The notes under the pieces were generated by a model, which saw nothing but the letters and a program-made list of their open reading frames with translations, ran no database searches and had not been told where the DNA came from. From contig NZ_CP107905.1 of NCBI RefSeq assembly GCF_036014015.1, forward strand, positions 6,510,001-6,574,000: a DNA stretch of 64,000 nucleotides, in the 5' to 3' direction. Shown here piece after piece: positions 34,943-50,160 of the stretch (position 1 is its first letter; the number at the start of each line of letters is the position of its first letter). The translations under genes were made by a program, and so were the position numbers. Origin of the DNA: Streptomyces sp. NBC_00457 (GTDB lineage Bacteria > Actinomycetota > Actinomycetes > Streptomycetales > Streptomycetaceae).

Positions 34943-37147
34943 CTACTGGATCTCGCTCAGCACGCCGAGCACCGCCGCGTCGTCCGGCGCCGCCATGAGC
35001 CGCTCTCGGAACGCGCTGTCCATCAACTTCCGCGACAACAGCGCCAGTATCCGCAGGTGTTCGTCACCCGCGGCGGCTTCCGGTACGGCGATCATGAACA
35101 CCAGCCTCGCCTTCGTACCGTCCATCGAGCCCCACTCGACACCCTCGGCGGACCGCGCGAACCCGACGACCGGCGCGGTGACCGCGTCCGTCTTGGCATG
35201 CGGTATCGCGATTTCCTCACCGAGCCCCGTGGTGCCCTGCGCCTCACGCCGCAACGCCGTCGCCACCAACTCGTCGACGTCCGCCACCTTGCCCGTCCGC
35301 GCCAGCAGGGCCGCCATCTCGCGGATCGCCGTCTCCTTGTCGGAGGCGTCGAGCCGAACCTTCACGGTCTGCGCGGTGAGGTGACCGGAGAGGGCTTCGG
35401 GGGTGGCTGACTCCGGGGTGGAGCTCGGGCTCGCGGTGTCCACGGCAGAGTCCGGCTCCGCAGATTCCGCTGCCTCCTCCGTCGTACCCGTGCCCCGCGC
35501 AGCCGCGGTCTCGGCGGGTCCGCCAGCGCTCGCCCCGCCCTCGACCGGCGCCGCGGATGCACGCCCGGCAGCTTGCGACGGTACGGCTCTGGCGGCGTCC
35601 TGCGCCCCTACGGCGCTCGTGGCGGCCCGCGCTCCCACGCCCGCCCCGACCAGCGAGGGCTCGGGCCCGCTCACGCCCACACCGCCGACCGGCGTGCCCC
35701 GCCTCCGCTCGGTGATGTCGACGAGGGCGACCGTCGTCAGCGCGGTGACGGCAGAGCCGATCACAACGGCCACGAAGAACATCGGCACGCCGCTCACCGC
35801 ACCCAGCACGGCCACGATGGGCCCACCGTGCGGCACCGCGTCCTCGACGCCGGCGAGCCCGGCGATCGCACCGGCGACGGCGCCGCCGAGCATATTGGCC
35901 GGGATGACCTGCGCGGGCCGCGCCGCCGCGAACGGGATCGCGCCCTCGGAGATGCCGAAGCAGCCCATGAACAGCGAGGCCAGACCGGTTTCCCGTTCCT
36001 GCTCGGTGTAGAGGCGCTTGCGGATCAGCGTGGCGAGGCCCTGCCCCAGCGGCATGACCGGGATCGCGGCGGCACACATGCCCATGACCGTCTGATTGCC
36101 GGTCGCGATGAGCCCGGCGCCGAACAGGAACGCCGTCTTGTTCACCGGCCCACCCATGTCGAACGCGATCATGAGCCCGAGAATCGCCCCGAGCAGAATC
36201 GCGCTCGTGCCCGTCATCCCGCTGAGCCAGCTGGTCAGATGCTCGAAGACCCAGGAGATCGGCTTGCCGATGACGTAGATGAAGAACAGCCCGAGCGCCG
36301 AGGTCGCCACGATCGGGATCACGATGATCGGCATGATCGGCTGCACGAACTTCGGGACCTTGACCTTCTTGATCCACAGGACCAGATAACCGGCCAGGAA
36401 CCCCGTCACGATCGCCCCGATGAACCCGGCGCCCGCCTTCGAGTCGTACAACTCACCGGTGTTCGCGATCCAGCCACCGATCATGCCCGGCACCAGTGCG
36501 GGCCGGTCGCCTATCGCGTAGGCGATATAGCCGGACAGGATCGGCACCATCAGCGTGAAGCCGATGACGCCGATGTTGTTCACGTCCATCCAGAAGGAGT
36601 CCTCCGGGATGACCAGGCCGTCCGGCGTGGTGTTCCCGCCGATCGCGAGCGAGACCGCGATCAGCAGCCCGCCGACGACCACGAACGGAATCATGTAACT
36701 GACCCCGTTCATCAGCGCCTTGTACGTGATGCCGCGTTCCTTGCCGCCGGTGGCGCGGGCGGCCGTGGGGGAGCCACCCTCCATGTGTACGGGCGCCGAC
36801 TGCACCCGCTCGATCAGCTGCTCGGGGTGGCGAATGCCCTCCGCGACCCCGACGGTCAGGACCCGCTTGCCTGCGAATCGGCTCAGGTCCACATCCTTGT
36901 CTGCAGCGATGATGATGCCGTCAGCGGATGTGACATCGTTGTCATCGAGGATGTTTTCAGCCCCGATGGATCCCTGCGTCTCCACCTTCATGTCGATGCC
37001 TCGGCTCACGGCGGCCTGCGCGAGCTTCTCCGCCGCCATGTACGTATGGGCGATGCCGGTCGGGCACGCGGTCACCGCGAGCAACTTCAACCTCTTGCGC
37101 TCGCCACCGCCGCTGCCCGTGGGGGGAGGGCCGGCCGGACTGGTCAC
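34943..37147 (-). CDS. fruA: PTS fructose-type enzyme IIBCA
   Basis: Sugar phosphotransferase permease of 734 residues importing and phosphorylating a fructose-type sugar. EIIB (about 20-115) has the phosphocysteine in TACPTGIAHTYMAAE. EIIC (about 140-485) has 8-10 helices and the signature FLFGAGLIATGNQ...GISEGAIPFA. An unusually long Ala/Gly/Ser/Glu-rich linker (about 490-590) leads to EIIA, where His in EEIAIPHAKTDAV is the phosphosite. GTG start at 37147 with TTAGGAG ahead. No fruK or fru regulator gene is adjacent, in contrast to the usual fruRKA operon, so the substrate may differ from fructose. Confidence 0.9.
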   Translation of the reverse strand: MTSPAGPPPTGSGGGERKRLKLLAVTACPTGIAHTYMAAEKLAQAAVSRGIDMKVETQGSIGAENILDDNDVTSADGIIIAADKDVDLSRFAGKRVLTVGVAEGIRHPEQLIERVQSAPVHMEGGSPTAARATGGKERGITYKALMNGVSYMIPFVVVGGLLIAVSLAIGGNTTPDGLVIPEDSFWMDVNNIGVIGFTLMVPILSGYIAYAIGDRPALVPGMIGGWIANTGELYDSKAGAGFIGAIVTGFLAGYLVLWIKKVKVPKFVQPIMPIIVIPIVATSALGLFFIYVIGKPISWVFEHLTSWLSGMTGTSAILLGAILGLMIAFDMGGPVNKTAFLFGAGLIATGNQTVMGMCAAAIPVMPLGQGLATLIRKRLYTEQERETGLASLFMGCFGISEGAIPFAAARPAQVIPANMLGGAVAGAIAGLAGVEDAVPHGGPIVAVLGAVSGVPMFFVAVVIGSAVTALTTVALVDITERRRGTPVGGVGVSGPEPSLVGAGVGARAATSAVGAQDAARAVPSQAAGRASAAPVEGGASAGGPAETAAARGTGTTEEAAESAEPDSAVDTASPSSTPESATPEALSGHLTAQTVKVRLDASDKETAIREMAALLARTGKVADVDELVATALRREAQGTTGLGEEIAIPHAKTDAVTAPVVGFARSAEGVEWGSMDGTKARLVFMIAVPEAAAGDEHLRILALLSRKLMDSAFRERLMAAPDDAAVLGVLSEIQ

Positions 37148-37637
37148 GTCGATCTCCTAACGCCTTTGTCACGCGAGAACGCCGTCCCGGACGTCCCGCA
37201 GGATCGATCAGATGTCCCGATCTCCTCGCATCCTGCAACACCTCTCTCCCAGCTCAAAGAGGCAGGAGTGCCTGAAAGTCCTGGTCTGTCGACGCCTGTC
37301 CATCCGATTGCGGGTGTCCTGTTATCGCTGTCACAACCGTTCGCCGCCCGACAGGCCAGCCGGCGGACGGGCCCTCCCCGGGACCGTGATCGGCCTGATC
37401 TATTCGGAGGCGGGCTGGGGACGGCCCGCTCTGCCGGTGTAGCTTGGGACGGAGCCAGACGTCGCTGCTGATGGCGGTCGGGCGGTCCCACCGCGGACCG
37501 ACCGAGGGAGAGAGGGCCTCCGACGGACTGCGCTGCGTGATCGCGGGCATACCTGTGTCCTCTTCGGGCACCCCTGTGTCCGCCGCCGCGCAGAACAGCC
37601 GTATCCACCTCGCCTCAACCTCCGAGGAGCAGCTCGT
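37148..37637. other. Divergent promoter region between fruA and ahcY
   Basis: 490 bp without a supported gene. Minus-strand repeats of CGGGAC (near 37185-37220) precede fruA and could bind its regulator. Plus-strand TAGCTT at 37439-37444 is a possible -10 for ahcY, and GAGGAG at 37622-37627 is its ribosome binding site. Confidence 0.4.
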
Positions 37638-39095
<1,458 letters not shown>

Positions 39096-39182
39096 GCCCT
39101 CGGCTGCCGCTGTTGAGCCGTCGGCTGCTGTTGGTAGCCGCCGGCTCTGGCACTGAGTACCGCTGAGTACTGACCGCATCCC

Positions 39183-39266
39183 GTGAGAGCGCGCCGGTGC
39201 GCTGACGCGCTCTCACCAGCAGGTCCTCCGAGGCAGGCCCCCGCACCCCCGTGCCGGGGGCCTGCC
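39183..39266 (+). terminator. Two consecutive hairpins after ahcY
   Basis: First hairpin: 11-bp arms 39183-39193 and 39206-39216. Second: GGCAGGCCCCCG (39232-39243) pairs with 39255-39266, extendable with one bulge. They lie between ahcY and the next plus-strand gene, whose start is 48 bp further on, and likely terminate ahcY transcription. Confidence 0.7.
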
Positions 39267-39313
39267 CCGTTGGCCGTTGCGGCCGGACCAGCCCGTCAAG
39301 ACCCAGGACCCCC

Positions 39314-39928
39314 ATGCCCCGCGGCCGTTATTCGCTCCACGATCCGCACGATCACACCCCCCTCGCAGACGAGCACTTCCACTGCGCCCCCGGCCCCTCC
39401 GGCTGGCGCTACGTCTCACAACGGACCACCCCCGCGGGTGACCACAGCGGCTCCGTCGACCTCACCCTCGACGAACTCGGCCGCCCCATCCGCCTCGAAC
39501 TCCACGCCGCGGGCTGGCAGGTCCGCGGCGCCGCGCTCGACGGCGTCACCTGGGTCCGTACAGACCCCACTGGGGCTCATGCCACGGAAGGCAACGTCCG
39601 CGCCCACGCCTTCACCGGCACGTCCCCCGCATTCCTCATCGCCACCACTCGTCTCCTGCGCCTCACCCCTTCCAGCTCAGCAACCCGCGTACGCCTCGTC
39701 GCCTTCACCGACCCCGTCCTCGCCCCGCGCACCGTGGACCAGTCCTGGGCCTTGCTGAAAAGAGAAACACACGCCACTGACAACGGCCCCCTGACCGTGG
39801 ACGAGTACCAGGTCACAGCCCTGGACACGGGCGAACAGCACGCCGTACACATCGCCGGCGACGTCGTGCTCGCGGCACCGGGCATCGAGTTGGAGGACCT
39901 TGACTCGCCGCCGTCCGCGTTCGACTGA
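39314..39928 (+). CDS. Hypothetical protein
   Basis: Protein of 204 residues, not recognised. It starts MPRGRYSLHDPHDHTPLADE at ATG 39314. The sequence is soluble, without signal peptide or membrane helix. Alternating hydrophobic strands (SVDLTLDELGRPIRLELHAA, RLVAFTDPVLAPRTV, DEYQVTALDTGEQHAVHIAG) suggest a beta-barrel or beta-sandwich, perhaps of a lipid-binding kind, but no motif confirms this. Codon use is typical of the genome. It lies between ahcY and the RDD gene and converges with the latter. Confidence 0.72.
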   Translation: MPRGRYSLHDPHDHTPLADEHFHCAPGPSGWRYVSQRTTPAGDHSGSVDLTLDELGRPIRLELHAAGWQVRGAALDGVTWVRTDPTGAHATEGNVRAHAFTGTSPAFLIATTRLLRLTPSSSATRVRLVAFTDPVLAPRTVDQSWALLKRETHATDNGPLTVDEYQVTALDTGEQHAVHIAGDVVLAAPGIELEDLDSPPSAFD

Positions 39929-39963
39929 GCGCCGCGTTCGGGCTGGATGGCCGACGGGCCGGG

Positions 39964-40914
39964 CTAGGCAGGCGGTACGAACCCAGTGGCAGGACGGTCG
40001 GCGGGCGACACCTCGGCAGCCTCGCGCCGACCACTGACCGGAGCCTCGGGCTGAGGAGCAGGGACCGTGGACGGAACCGGCGGAGGCACAAACGCCCCTG
40101 GCACACCGGCCGCAGGCCCGCCACCAGCTGCGGGAGCACCCACAGCCTGACCGCCCACCACCGAACCGCCCGCGAAGGCACGCCTGGCATCCCGTGCCTG
40201 CCGTTCCTGCACCACCGCAGCCAAATACGCGGCCGGCGGAACGCTCTGCGGCACCGGGCTCCCCGTACGGGCCGCGAGGTCGGTGGCGAGCCGTTCCGCC
40301 ATGGCCCAGCCGACCTGCGGATCCAGCTGCTGCATCCGCGTCAGATACTGGCGGATGGCAAGCCACAGACCGTCCGGTACGGCCGACAGATCCAGCTCGG
40401 CGAACCGCCCGGCCAGCCAGGGCGGGGGCGGAGGAACGAAGGTCGTACGGGCCACGGGCACCCGTTCCCTCACGACCAGAGTCCCTGCGAACACGTCCCC
40501 GAGCCTCCGCCCGCGCGCCGACACGAGAGAAGCGATGCAGGCGATCACGCCGAATGTCATCAGAATCTCAATCACGCCGATCCCACCCCGTACCAGCGCA
40601 TGCCGGAACCGGATCGGCCCGCCGTCGTCCCGCACCACACGCAGCCCGCACGCCATCTTGCCGAGCGACCGCCCATGGCTCAGCGTCTCGACCGCGATCG
40701 GTCCGCCCACCAGCACCAATACGAATGTCGCGATCGACAGAGCGAACTGTGCCGCCTCGTCCAATGACGCTGTCGAGACCACCAGACCGATGGTCACGAC
40801 CAGGTAGACGATCACGGCCACCACCAGATCGAGCAGGACGGCCAGCGCCCTGCTGGGCAGCCTCGCGGGGCGCAACTCCAGCGCCACCGCCTCACCCGTC
40901 ACCAGCTCACTCAC
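39964..40914 (-). CDS. RDD family membrane protein
   Basis: Protein of 316 residues from GTG 40914. The RDD domain (about 15-150) has three helices and the Arg/Asp signature residues: PSRALAVLLDLVVAVIVYLV, GRSLGKMACGLRVVRDDGGP and RGRRLGDVFAGTLVV. A cytoplasmic region with a conserved helix (LDLSAVPDGLWLAIRQYL) follows, then a Pro/Ala-rich tail. It is divergent from the SpoIIM/DUF95 gene 127 bp away. RDD and DUF95 genes commonly accompany MoxR-DUF58 operons, and here such an operon lies on the other side of the rRNA genes. Molecular function is unknown. Confidence 0.87.
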   Translation of the reverse strand: MSELVTGEAVALELRPARLPSRALAVLLDLVVAVIVYLVVTIGLVVSTASLDEAAQFALSIATFVLVLVGGPIAVETLSHGRSLGKMACGLRVVRDDGGPIRFRHALVRGGIGVIEILMTFGVIACIASLVSARGRRLGDVFAGTLVVRERVPVARTTFVPPPPPWLAGRFAELDLSAVPDGLWLAIRQYLTRMQQLDPQVGWAMAERLATDLAARTGSPVPQSVPPAAYLAAVVQERQARDARRAFAGGSVVGGQAVGAPAAGGGPAAGVPGAFVPPPVPSTVPAPQPEAPVSGRREAAEVSPADRPATGFVPPA

Positions 40915-41041
40915 GCCGCTGTCCTTCCCTGACCTGCCCTGAGAAGGGCCAGTCTGCCAAGCTGAGGGCGCATCGCGCCGCAGTACGACAAGCTGACACC
41001 ACGACGAGCCGCCGACGAACAGCCCAGGAGCAGGCAAACCG

Positions 41042-42049
41042 ATGGACCTCGACGTCTTCGTCACCGCCCACCGAGCCGAATGGGACCGCCTCGACGCCCT
41101 GCTCCGGCGCCAGCGCAGCCTCACCGGTGCCGAGGCCGACGAACTCGTCGCCCTCTACCAGCGCACCGCCACCCATCTCTCCCTGATCCAGTCCAGCGCC
41201 CCCGACCCGCAATTGACCGGTCGGCTCAGCCAACTCGTGGCACGCGCGCGTAGTGCCGTGACAGGCACGCGACGCGCCTCCTGGCGCGACGTCACCCGCT
41301 TCCTCACGCACGGATTCCCCGCCGCGGTCTACAAGTCGCGCCACTGGTGGGTACCCACCGCGCTCCTGTCGACCCTGGTCGCGGCCCTTCTGGGCTGGTG
41401 GATAGGCACTCACCCAGAAGTGCAGTCCTCCATAGCGGCCCCGGATGAGCTGCGCGAGCTCACCCGCCCCGGAGGCCAGTACGAGGCCTACTACTCGAGC
41501 CACCCCGCGGCCTCCTTCGCCGCCCAAGTGTGGACGAACAACGCCTGGGCGGCCGCCCTGTGTCTGATCCTCGGGGTCTTCCTGGGCCTCCCGGTCCTGT
41601 GGATCCTCTTCCAGAACATGCTCAACCTCGGCGTGGGCTTCGGCCTGATGTCCTCAGCCGGCCGGCTCGACACCTTCCTCGGTCTCGTCCTTCCGCACGG
41701 TCTGCTTGAGCTGACCGCGGTCTTCGTAGCCGCCGGCACCGGCCTGCGCCTCGGCTGGACCGTCATCGACCCCGGCCCACGCAGCCGACGCACGGCCCTC
41801 GCGGAAGAGGGCCGAGCCGCAGTGGGCATGGCCATCGGCCTCGCCCTGGTCCTCTTCATCTCCGGCGCCATCGAAGGCTTCGTGACCCCGTCGGGCCTGC
41901 CTACATGGGGACGAATAAGCATCGGGGTCCTCGCTGAGCTCGTCTTCCTTGCCTACGTCTACGTCCTGGGCGGCCGCGCCGCCCGCACCGGGGAGACGGG
42001 CGACGTCGAGGCCGCGGAGCGCAGCGCCGCGGTTCCGACGGCTGCCTGA
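41042..42049 (+). CDS. Stage II sporulation protein M-like (DUF95) membrane protein
   Basis: Protein of 335 residues. An N-terminal cytoplasmic helical domain begins MDLDVFVTAHRAEWDRLDAL and is followed by about five helices, including WVPTALLSTLVAALLGWWIG, ALCLILGVFLGLPVLWILFQN and LVLPHGLLELTAVFVAAGTG. The LPHGLLEL motif is typical of SpoIIM/DUF95 proteins. In endospore formers SpoIIM helps engulfment; in actinobacteria the role is unknown and the name does not imply endospores. The gene reads towards the rRNA operon. Confidence 0.87.
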   Translation: MDLDVFVTAHRAEWDRLDALLRRQRSLTGAEADELVALYQRTATHLSLIQSSAPDPQLTGRLSQLVARARSAVTGTRRASWRDVTRFLTHGFPAAVYKSRHWWVPTALLSTLVAALLGWWIGTHPEVQSSIAAPDELRELTRPGGQYEAYYSSHPAASFAAQVWTNNAWAAALCLILGVFLGLPVLWILFQNMLNLGVGFGLMSSAGRLDTFLGLVLPHGLLELTAVFVAAGTGLRLGWTVIDPGPRSRRTALAEEGRAAVGMAIGLALVLFISGAIEGFVTPSGLPTWGRISIGVLAELVFLAYVYVLGGRAARTGETGDVEAAERSAAVPTAA

Positions 42050-42640
42050 TGTGCGGACATGTCTGCTGAGCTGCTAGTCTCTCGTTCGCCCCACAAGAGC
42101 CGTTGACACGGAGGGCGTGGGGAGGTAGATTCAAACAGTTGCCTAGAGGGCAGGGTTTGCCCGGGGCGACAGTGAGCATCTGTCGGCTTCTTGTGATCTC
42201 ACTTCCCGAGAAGCCCCCGATTATTCAGGACTGAGTGGCCTGTCAGGCCGGTCAAAAACTTCTGATAAAGTCGGACTCGCCGAAAGAGAGCCGGAAGGCA
42301 ATCAAATAGGCAAGGCCACTCCAACGGCCACCGGAAACGAATTCCGACCGGAAACGGAACGGAAAAGCGATCTGGTAAGGTTGGAAACACCGAAGGGAAG
42401 CGCCCGGAGGAAAGCCGCGAGAGAGTGTGTCTCGGGTGAGTACGAAGGAAGCGTCCGTTCCTTGAGAACTCAACAGCGTGCCAAAAATCAACGCCAGATA
42501 TGTTGATACCCCGTCTCTCTCAATTTGAGAGGGCGTGGTTCCTTTGAAGAAATACACAGCGAGGACGCTGTGAACGGTCGGGCTTATTCCGCTCGGCGGT
42601 TCCGCTCTCGTGGTGTCGACCCGGATGACCGGGAATACAT
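42050..42640 (+). promoter_or_regulatory. rRNA operon promoter and leader region
   Basis: 591 bp upstream of 16S rRNA with no coding gene. Besides the strong promoter at 42104, CTGTCA (42240-42245), 18 nt, GATAAA (42264-42269) is a second plausible promoter, and GGTAAGGTTGGAAAC at 42374-42388 matches a conserved Streptomyces rrn motif. TTGAGAACTCAACAGCGTGC near 42462-42481 is a boxA-type antitermination region that recurs in the 16S-23S spacer. Confidence 0.8.
42104..42132 (+). promoter_or_regulatory. rrn promoter with consensus -35 and -10
   Basis: TTGACA (42104-42109), a 17-nt spacer and TAGATT (42127-42132) make the best vegetative (HrdB-type) promoter in the window, starting 55 bp after the upstream gene ends. 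Confidence 0.85.
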
Positions 42641-47590
<4,950 letters not shown>

Positions 47591-47591
47591 T

Positions 47592-47628
47592 TGCTCGCGT
47601 CCACTGTGTTAGTTCTGAGGCAACGACC
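47592..47628 (+). other. 3' arm of the 23S rRNA processing stem
   Basis: TGCTCGCGTCCACTGTG (47592-47608) is the exact complement of 44445-44461, and CAACGACC (47621-47628) of 44426-44433. This is the long-range stem cut by RNase III to release pre-23S. Confidence 0.85.
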
Positions 47629-47656
47629 GTGTTGTGTCCGGTCGTAACTTCATAGT

Positions 47657-47775
47657 GTTTCGGTGGTCATAGCGTGAGGGAAACGCCCGGTTACATTCCG
47701 AACCCGGAAGCTAAGCCTTACAGCGCCGATGGTACTGCAGGGGGGACCCTGTGGGAGAGTAGGACACCGCCGAAC
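47657..47775 (+). rRNA. 5S ribosomal RNA
   Basis: About 119 nt beginning GTTTCGGTGGTCATAGCGTG and ending CACCGCCGAAC, whose ends pair as helix I. The conserved loop CGCCCGGTTACATTCCGAAC and GGGAGAGTAGGACACCGCC are present. It is the last gene of the operon, 66 bp after 23S and just before a terminator. Confidence 0.98.
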
Positions 47776-47784
47776 AAAACTTAA

Positions 47785-47820
47785 AATTAGGGCCCACACC
47801 TTTTGGTGTGGGCCCTAATT
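47785..47820 (+). terminator. rRNA operon terminator
   Basis: Perfect 16-bp inverted repeat (47785-47800 and 47805-47820) with a TTTT loop, followed by GCGTTTT. It begins 10 bp after 5S rRNA. Its A-rich 5' flank also allows it to terminate the minus-strand DUF58 operon that ends at 47858. Confidence 0.93.
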
Positions 47821-47857
47821 GCGTTTTGGGGTAGGCAGGCGAGTCCTGCCCTCCTCG

Positions 47858-49168
47858 CTAAAGGCGGCCAGCCGCCTTTAGCGCCAGATATGCATCGGCC
47901 AGTGTGGGAGCCAGCTCATCAGGTGTCGCGTCCACGACCGTAACTCCATGACGTCGTAGTTGTTCCGCTGTGCGATGGCGTTCACTTTGAGCCTGGGCGG
48001 CGGCTGCGGATTCGTAAATGGCTTCTGTGTTGCCACGTGCCGTGGCCATGTGGGCGATATTCGGGTCTGCGACGGACGCCAGCAGGACCGTGTGGCGCTG
48101 GGTGAGGCGGGCGAGGACGGGCAGCAGGCCCTCCTCGACGGGGGCCGCGTCGAGGGTTGTCAGGAGCACGATCAGCGAGCGGCGGGGGGCCGTCCTGAGC
48201 GCGGTGGCCGTAAGACCTCGGGAATCGGTTTCGACAAGCTCGGGTTCGAGTGTTGCCATCGCGTTGACCAGGGACGGGAGGACGTCGCCTGCTGCTCGGC
48301 CCTGGACCAGGGCGCGTACCCGGCGGTCGTATGCGAGTAGGTCGACGCGGTCGCCGGCGCGGGATGCCAGGGCGGCCAGGAGCAGGGCGGCGTCCATGGA
48401 GGCGTCCAGGCGTGGGGCGTCGCCGACGCGGCCGGCCGAGGTGCGGCCGGTGTCGAGGACCAGGAGGATGTGCCGGTCGCGTTCGGGGCGCCAGGTGCGT
48501 ACGGCGACCGTGGTCTGGCGAGCTGTGGCGCGCCAGTCGATGGAGCGGGTGTCGTCACCGGGGACGTACTCGCGCAGGCTGTCGAATTCTGTGCCTTCTC
48601 CGCGGGTGAGGACGCTGGTGCGGCCGTCGAGTTCACGCAGGCGGGCGAGCTTCGAGGGGAGGTGCTTGCGGCTGGTGAAGGGGGGTAGGACGCGGACTGT
48701 CCAAGGGACTTTGTGGGTGCCCTGGCGGGCGAAGAGGCCGAGAGGGCCGTACGAGCGGACTGTGACGCGGTCTGCCTGGCGGTCGCCGCGGCGGGTGGGG
48801 CGTAGACGGGTCGTGATGCGGCGGCGTTCGCCGGCGGGGACCGTGAGGCGATGGCGGGAGGCGGCGATTTCCGTGCCGGGTTGCCAGCTGCTGGGGGGCC
48901 AGGCGTCTCGGATGCGGGCCCGGAGCAGGCGGCGTGACGGGTTGGTGACCGTGAGGGTGACGTCGGCCTGCTCGCCCAGGCGTGCGGAGGTGTCGCCGGA
49001 GCGGGTCAGGCGCAGATGTCGGACTGGCGCCGCCAGGGCGAAGTCGCACGCGCAGGCCAGCGCCAGGGGGGCGTTCACGGCGAGGAGGCTCGTGAGGCCG
49101 GGTTCCCAGATGCCTACGGGGAGCGAGCCGAGGGCTGCGAGGAGCGCTGTGCGTCCGGTGAGGGCCAT
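47858..49168 (-). CDS. DUF58 domain protein
   Basis: Protein of 436 residues. Two N-terminal helices (ALLAALGSLPVGIWEPG and LLAVNAPLALACACDFAL) are followed by a beta-sandwich region. The DUF58 motif, EFDSLREYVPGDDTRSIDWRATAR (about 205-228), leads into a von Willebrand A-like domain with the MIDAS-like VLDTGRTSAG. It is the last gene of a five-gene minus-strand operon; its ATG overlaps the MoxR stop. MoxR-DUF58 pairs are thought to act as chaperone/assembly systems at the membrane, but the client here is unknown. Confidence 0.9.
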   Translation of the reverse strand: MALTGRTALLAALGSLPVGIWEPGLTSLLAVNAPLALACACDFALAAPVRHLRLTRSGDTSARLGEQADVTLTVTNPSRRLLRARIRDAWPPSSWQPGTEIAASRHRLTVPAGERRRITTRLRPTRRGDRQADRVTVRSYGPLGLFARQGTHKVPWTVRVLPPFTSRKHLPSKLARLRELDGRTSVLTRGEGTEFDSLREYVPGDDTRSIDWRATARQTTVAVRTWRPERDRHILLVLDTGRTSAGRVGDAPRLDASMDAALLLAALASRAGDRVDLLAYDRRVRALVQGRAAGDVLPSLVNAMATLEPELVETDSRGLTATALRTAPRRSLIVLLTTLDAAPVEEGLLPVLARLTQRHTVLLASVADPNIAHMATARGNTEAIYESAAAAQAQSERHRTAEQLRRHGVTVVDATPDELAPTLADAYLALKAAGRL

Positions 49169-50160
49169 CAGCGGGGGACCGGGACCTGGGCGAGGATCGC
49201 GTTGATGACGGAGTCCGCCGTCACGCCCTCCATTTCGGCCTCCGGGCGGAGTTGTACGCGGTGGCGGAGCGTGGGGAGGGCGAGGGCCTTGACGTCGTCG
49301 GGGATGACGTAGTCACGGCCGGTCAGCCAGGCCCACGCGCGCGAGGTGGCCAGGAGGGCGGTGGCGCCGCGTGGGGAGACGCCGAGGGTGAGGGACGGGG
49401 ATTCGCGCGTCGCGCGGCAGATGTCCACGACGTAGCCGGTGATTTCGGGGGAGACGGCGGTCTTGGCGACTGCGGCGCGCGCGGCTTCGAGAGCCGCGGG
49501 GCCGGCGACGGGGCGCAGGCCGGCGGCGCGCAGGTCACGCGGGTTGAAGCCATCGGCGTGGCGGGTGAGGACGGCGATCTCGTCCTGGCGAGAGGGGAGG
49601 GGGATCGTGAGTTTGAGGAGGAAACGGTCCAGCTGGGCCTCGGGAAGGGGGTAGGTGCCCTCGTACTCGACCGGGTTCTGGGTCGCCGCGACCAGGAAGG
49701 GCTCGGGGAGCGGGCGGGGGGTGCCGTCGACCGTGACCTGGCGTTCTTCCATGGCTTCCAGGAGAGATGACTGGGTCTTGGGGGGCGTTCGGTTGATCTC
49801 GTCCGCGAGGAGGAGGTTGGTGAAGACCGGGCCGGGCTGGAAGGAGAACTCCGCGGTGCGGGTGTCGTAGACGAGGGAGCCGGTCACATCGCTCGGCATG
49901 AGGTCCGGGGTGAACTGGACGCGCTTGGTGTCGAGTTCGAGTGCGGACGCGAGGGCGCGGACGAGCAACGTTTTGGCGACCCCAGGGACTCCTTCAAGGA
50001 GAACGTGTCCGCGGCAGAGCAGGGCGACGACGAGGCCGGTCACGGCGGGATCCTGGCCGACCACGGCCTTGGCGATCTCGGCGCGCAGGGCCTCCAGGGC
50101 GGCTCGGGCGTTGCCCGCGTCCTCGGTCGGCCCGGCGTTGTCAGTGGTCGGGTCCATCAT
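49168..50160 (-). CDS. MoxR family AAA+ ATPase
   Basis: AAA+ chaperone-type ATPase of 330 residues. The Walker A is LLEGVPGVAKT (about 53-63), Walker B LLLADEINRTPPKTQSSLLEAMEE (about 115-138), sensor 1 VAATQNPVEYEGTYPL (about 155), and SPRGA near 265 is sensor 2. These are all normal for MoxR. The start ATG overlaps the DUF4350 stop and the stop overlaps the DUF58 start, so all three are coupled. MoxR proteins usually remodel VWA-containing partners such as the DUF58 protein. Confidence 0.95.
   Translation of the reverse strand: MMDPTTDNAGPTEDAGNARAALEALRAEIAKAVVGQDPAVTGLVVALLCRGHVLLEGVPGVAKTLLVRALASALELDTKRVQFTPDLMPSDVTGSLVYDTRTAEFSFQPGPVFTNLLLADEINRTPPKTQSSLLEAMEERQVTVDGTPRPLPEPFLVAATQNPVEYEGTYPLPEAQLDRFLLKLTIPLPSRQDEIAVLTRHADGFNPRDLRAAGLRPVAGPAALEAARAAVAKTAVSPEITGYVVDICRATRESPSLTLGVSPRGATALLATSRAWAWLTGRDYVIPDDVKALALPTLRHRVQLRPEAEMEGVTADSVINAILAQVPVPR

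Noticed and set aside
35573..37471. 632-codon plus-strand frame opposite the PTS gene
   Set aside because: Antisense shadow rich in Arg, His and Asp, without domain similarity; the minus-strand PTS protein has intact catalytic motifs.
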